DNA from: AM-2324 sp042091035
GTDB lineage: Bacteria; Bacteroidota; Bacteroidia; Chitinophagales; Saprospiraceae
Assembly: GCA_042091035.1 (NCBI GenBank)
Contig: JBELIG010000020.1
Coordinates: 1-26,353, forward strand
Length of the DNA: 26,353 bases
Direction of reading: 5' to 3'
Of the stretch, positions 24,916-26,353 are shown one piece after another. The notes beneath the pieces are model-generated. The model did not search any database. It was not told the origin of the DNA and saw nothing but the letters and a program-made list of their open reading frames with translations. The first letter of the stretch is position 1; every line of letters starts with the position of its first letter. A program made the translations under genes and the position numbers.

Positions 24916-26210
24916 GCAGGATTCTTATCTAGAATCTTTAGTCCTATCAGTAAAAAAACTAAATAAATTGTAATCCCATAATTCGTATCCAATGTGCTCT
25001 CGAAGAGCATAGACCCGAGCATAAAGAGATTAAAGGCAAGAAATAAAGTGTCTTTATAATTTTTTCGGTAAAACACTGGACTTAGGATACTAATCATAAA
25101 CAATAACAATCCAAATATACCATAGGTAGCTGCGACCGTAACAAATTGATTATGTGGCAACTTCATCTTTAGACTGGGATGTTTTGAAAGGTAGTAATCC
25201 TTGAGTTGATCTTTTAGATCTCCAACTCCTACGCCTATCATGGGTGCAGATCTATAGACATTTAAGCCTGCTTGAATAGATATAATTCGTTCAGAATCGG
25301 AATAATTTGCTGCTCTTCCTTCCTTATATTTACCATAATCCCACAAAGAATAATTGATCTTACTTTTTAAAGATGGTAAAGCCTTATAGGCCAGAACAGG
25401 CCCGACTAGCAAAAGGATAACGAAAGATAAGTTTTTCAATAAACCTCCCCGCTTTAAAAACCCCGTTAGAATTATGAACATCAACATGCCGTAGAGCAAT
25501 GCTATTCCAGTACGAACAGACAACAAGTGAATCATGAACAATAGGAAAACAAGCATCGATCCAATAAACCATCTTTCCTGCTTGTATTTCCACATATGAG
25601 CTTCTTTGTAAAGATACCCACCAGATACAATCGACAGAGCCATTAGCATGCTAAAACGAATATGGTTTGAAGGAACTGGAACATGCTGACCCTGACTCAA
25701 GAGCAGATTCACAGATTCATAGTTCATCAAGTAATTTGTAAGCACAGGGATACAGGTTACTGTCATAAGTATGAGCAAAAAATAAAAGAGTTTGTGGAGA
25801 AGCCCTTTTTCTATTCGGTGAAGCATCATAAACAGCAGAGGGAAAACAATAAATGGGATCTTGAGCTGAATCCACCGAAAACCTACCTTGAGATTTTCCG
25901 ACCACAGCAAAGAAATAAGTACCAAAAAGAAAGAAATAGTTATTAACCAGAATGGACTAGTCAACTTATGTGCCTTTAGCCGCTGCCAATTCCCTTTACG
26001 TAAACCAAAACCTTTAGCCTCTTTTTTGTTTTCAAACAACACAACAGCTGCTAAAAAAAACATCGCCTGAGAAGTAAGAAACTCCATCGAATACACCAAA
26101 GAAATCAGCATAATACTGAATAATCCTAGTAATTGTCCTTCAAGAGAAGTAAACAGATATTTTAGTGATCCTACAAAAGCTTTCCTCAAAATGATATAGT
26201 TTATGAGCAT
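24912..26210 (-). CDS. O-antigen ligase/polymerase-like membrane protein
   Basis: A 432-residue protein with 11 or 12 hydrophobic segments. Between segments near the C-terminal half lies a large hydrophilic loop (about residues 290-355) with the family pattern: SERIISIQAGLNVYRSAP, then GVGVGDLKDQLKDYY, then PHNQFVTVAATYGIFGLL. Members of this superfamily (WaaL ligases and Wzy polymerases) join or polymerise undecaprenyl-linked glycans on the periplasmic face. Sequence alone cannot separate ligase from polymerase. ATG at 26210 is preceded directly by an inverted repeat. The 3' end overlaps the rhomboid gene by 4 bases, without a terminator between. It fits the Kdo and glycosyltransferase theme of the window. 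Confidence 0.85.
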   Translation of the reverse strand: MLINYIILRKAFVGSLKYLFTSLEGQLLGLFSIMLISLVYSMEFLTSQAMFFLAAVVLFENKKEAKGFGLRKGNWQRLKAHKLTSPFWLITISFFLVLISLLWSENLKVGFRWIQLKIPFIVFPLLFMMLHRIEKGLLHKLFYFLLILMTVTCIPVLTNYLMNYESVNLLLSQGQHVPVPSNHIRFSMLMALSIVSGGYLYKEAHMWKYKQERWFIGSMLVFLLFMIHLLSVRTGIALLYGMLMFIILTGFLKRGGLLKNLSFVILLLVGPVLAYKALPSLKSKINYSLWDYGKYKEGRAANYSDSERIISIQAGLNVYRSAPMIGVGVGDLKDQLKDYYLSKHPSLKMKLPHNQFVTVAATYGIFGLLLFMISILSPVFYRKNYKDTLFLAFNLFMLGSMLFESTLDTNYGITIYLVFLLIGLKILDKNPA

Positions 26211-26231
26211 ATTGCATTTATATAATGCAAT
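26211..26231 (-). promoter_or_regulatory. Inverted repeat abutting the O-antigen-ligase-like start codon
   Basis: ATTGCATT (26211-26218) and AATGCAAT (26224-26231) pair around a 5-base loop and touch the ATG at 26210. As RNA it would cover the ribosome landing area; as DNA it could be an operator. On the minus strand a TTTTG also lies 19 bases before TATAAATG inside the repeat, which would give an almost leaderless transcript, but that -7 match is poor. Confidence 0.45.
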
Positions 26232-26353
26232 TCAAGAAGCCCAAAATACATTTTAACTAAAAAAAACACCATAAATGAGAAAAGAATTAAAGCTTAGGCA
26301 CTTTCTTCTTTTCATAATTTTAGGAAAAAACTAAATTTGTGTTTCGCTATTAA
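26232..26353. other. Gene-free right edge
   Basis: AT-rich non-coding sequence to the window edge. I see no start of a further gene, no hairpin of note and no convincing promoter in it. Confidence 0.4.

Noticed and set aside
1..26353. tRNA or rRNA genes, CRISPR arrays, insertion sequences, attachment sites
   Set aside because: No clover-leaf, spaced repeat array, transposase or integrase frame, or terminal inverted repeats could be recognised by reading.

Overview
The window is AT-rich chromosomal DNA from a gliding or type IX-secreting member of the Bacteroidota. The best evidence is a complete porP-gldK-gldL-gldM-gldN block on the minus strand. Bacteroidota-style promoters (TTTG, about 19 bases, TAnnTTTG), near-absence of Shine-Dalgarno sites and many Bacteroidota-type membrane proteins agree with this. 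Order Cytophagales or a relative is a guess from gene content, not something the sequence proves.

Layout. Bases 1-612 hold the 3' end of a polytopic membrane protein, probably a GT-C type glycosyltransferase. Its tail overlaps a minus-strand ABC exporter (580-2412), which diverges across only 26 bases from a UPF1/IGHMBP2-like SF1 helicase (2439-4364). A bidirectional hairpin terminator (4364-4399) separates the helicase from the secretion/gliding cluster: gldN, gldM, gldL, gldK and porP (4415-10277, all minus). Minus-strand genes continue with a tightly coupled trio (10447-13317): a small membrane protein, a family 2 glycosyltransferase and a leucine-rich repeat protein. A second ABC exporter (13432-15183) and radC (15289-15972) follow. 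Then come rnpA and a small exported protein (plus), recQ-aroQ (minus), and a plus-strand run of kdsD, a lipoprotein, a large exported protein and a rhomboid protease (19923-24915). The window closes with a minus-strand O-antigen-ligase-like protein (24912-26210).

Functional themes. (1) Protein secretion and gliding: GldL/GldM are the proton-driven motor, GldK/GldN the periplasmic ring, and PorP a barrel of the outer membrane. (2) Envelope glycans: kdsD makes arabinose-5-phosphate for Kdo, and an O-antigen-ligase-like protein, two ABC exporters, a GT2 enzyme and a GT-C-like fragment are consistent with lipopolysaccharide or exopolysaccharide assembly. (3) Nucleic-acid housekeeping: RecQ, RadC, the UPF1-like helicase and RNase P protein.

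No mobile element, CRISPR array, rRNA or tRNA was recognised. No gene-free stretch exceeds 300 bases; the longest is 9015-9305. The least understood parts are the kdsD-linked lipoprotein plus 767-aa protein, the GT2/LRR overlapping pair, a cysteine-rich insertion in the rhomboid protease, and several strong inverted repeats placed at gene junctions.
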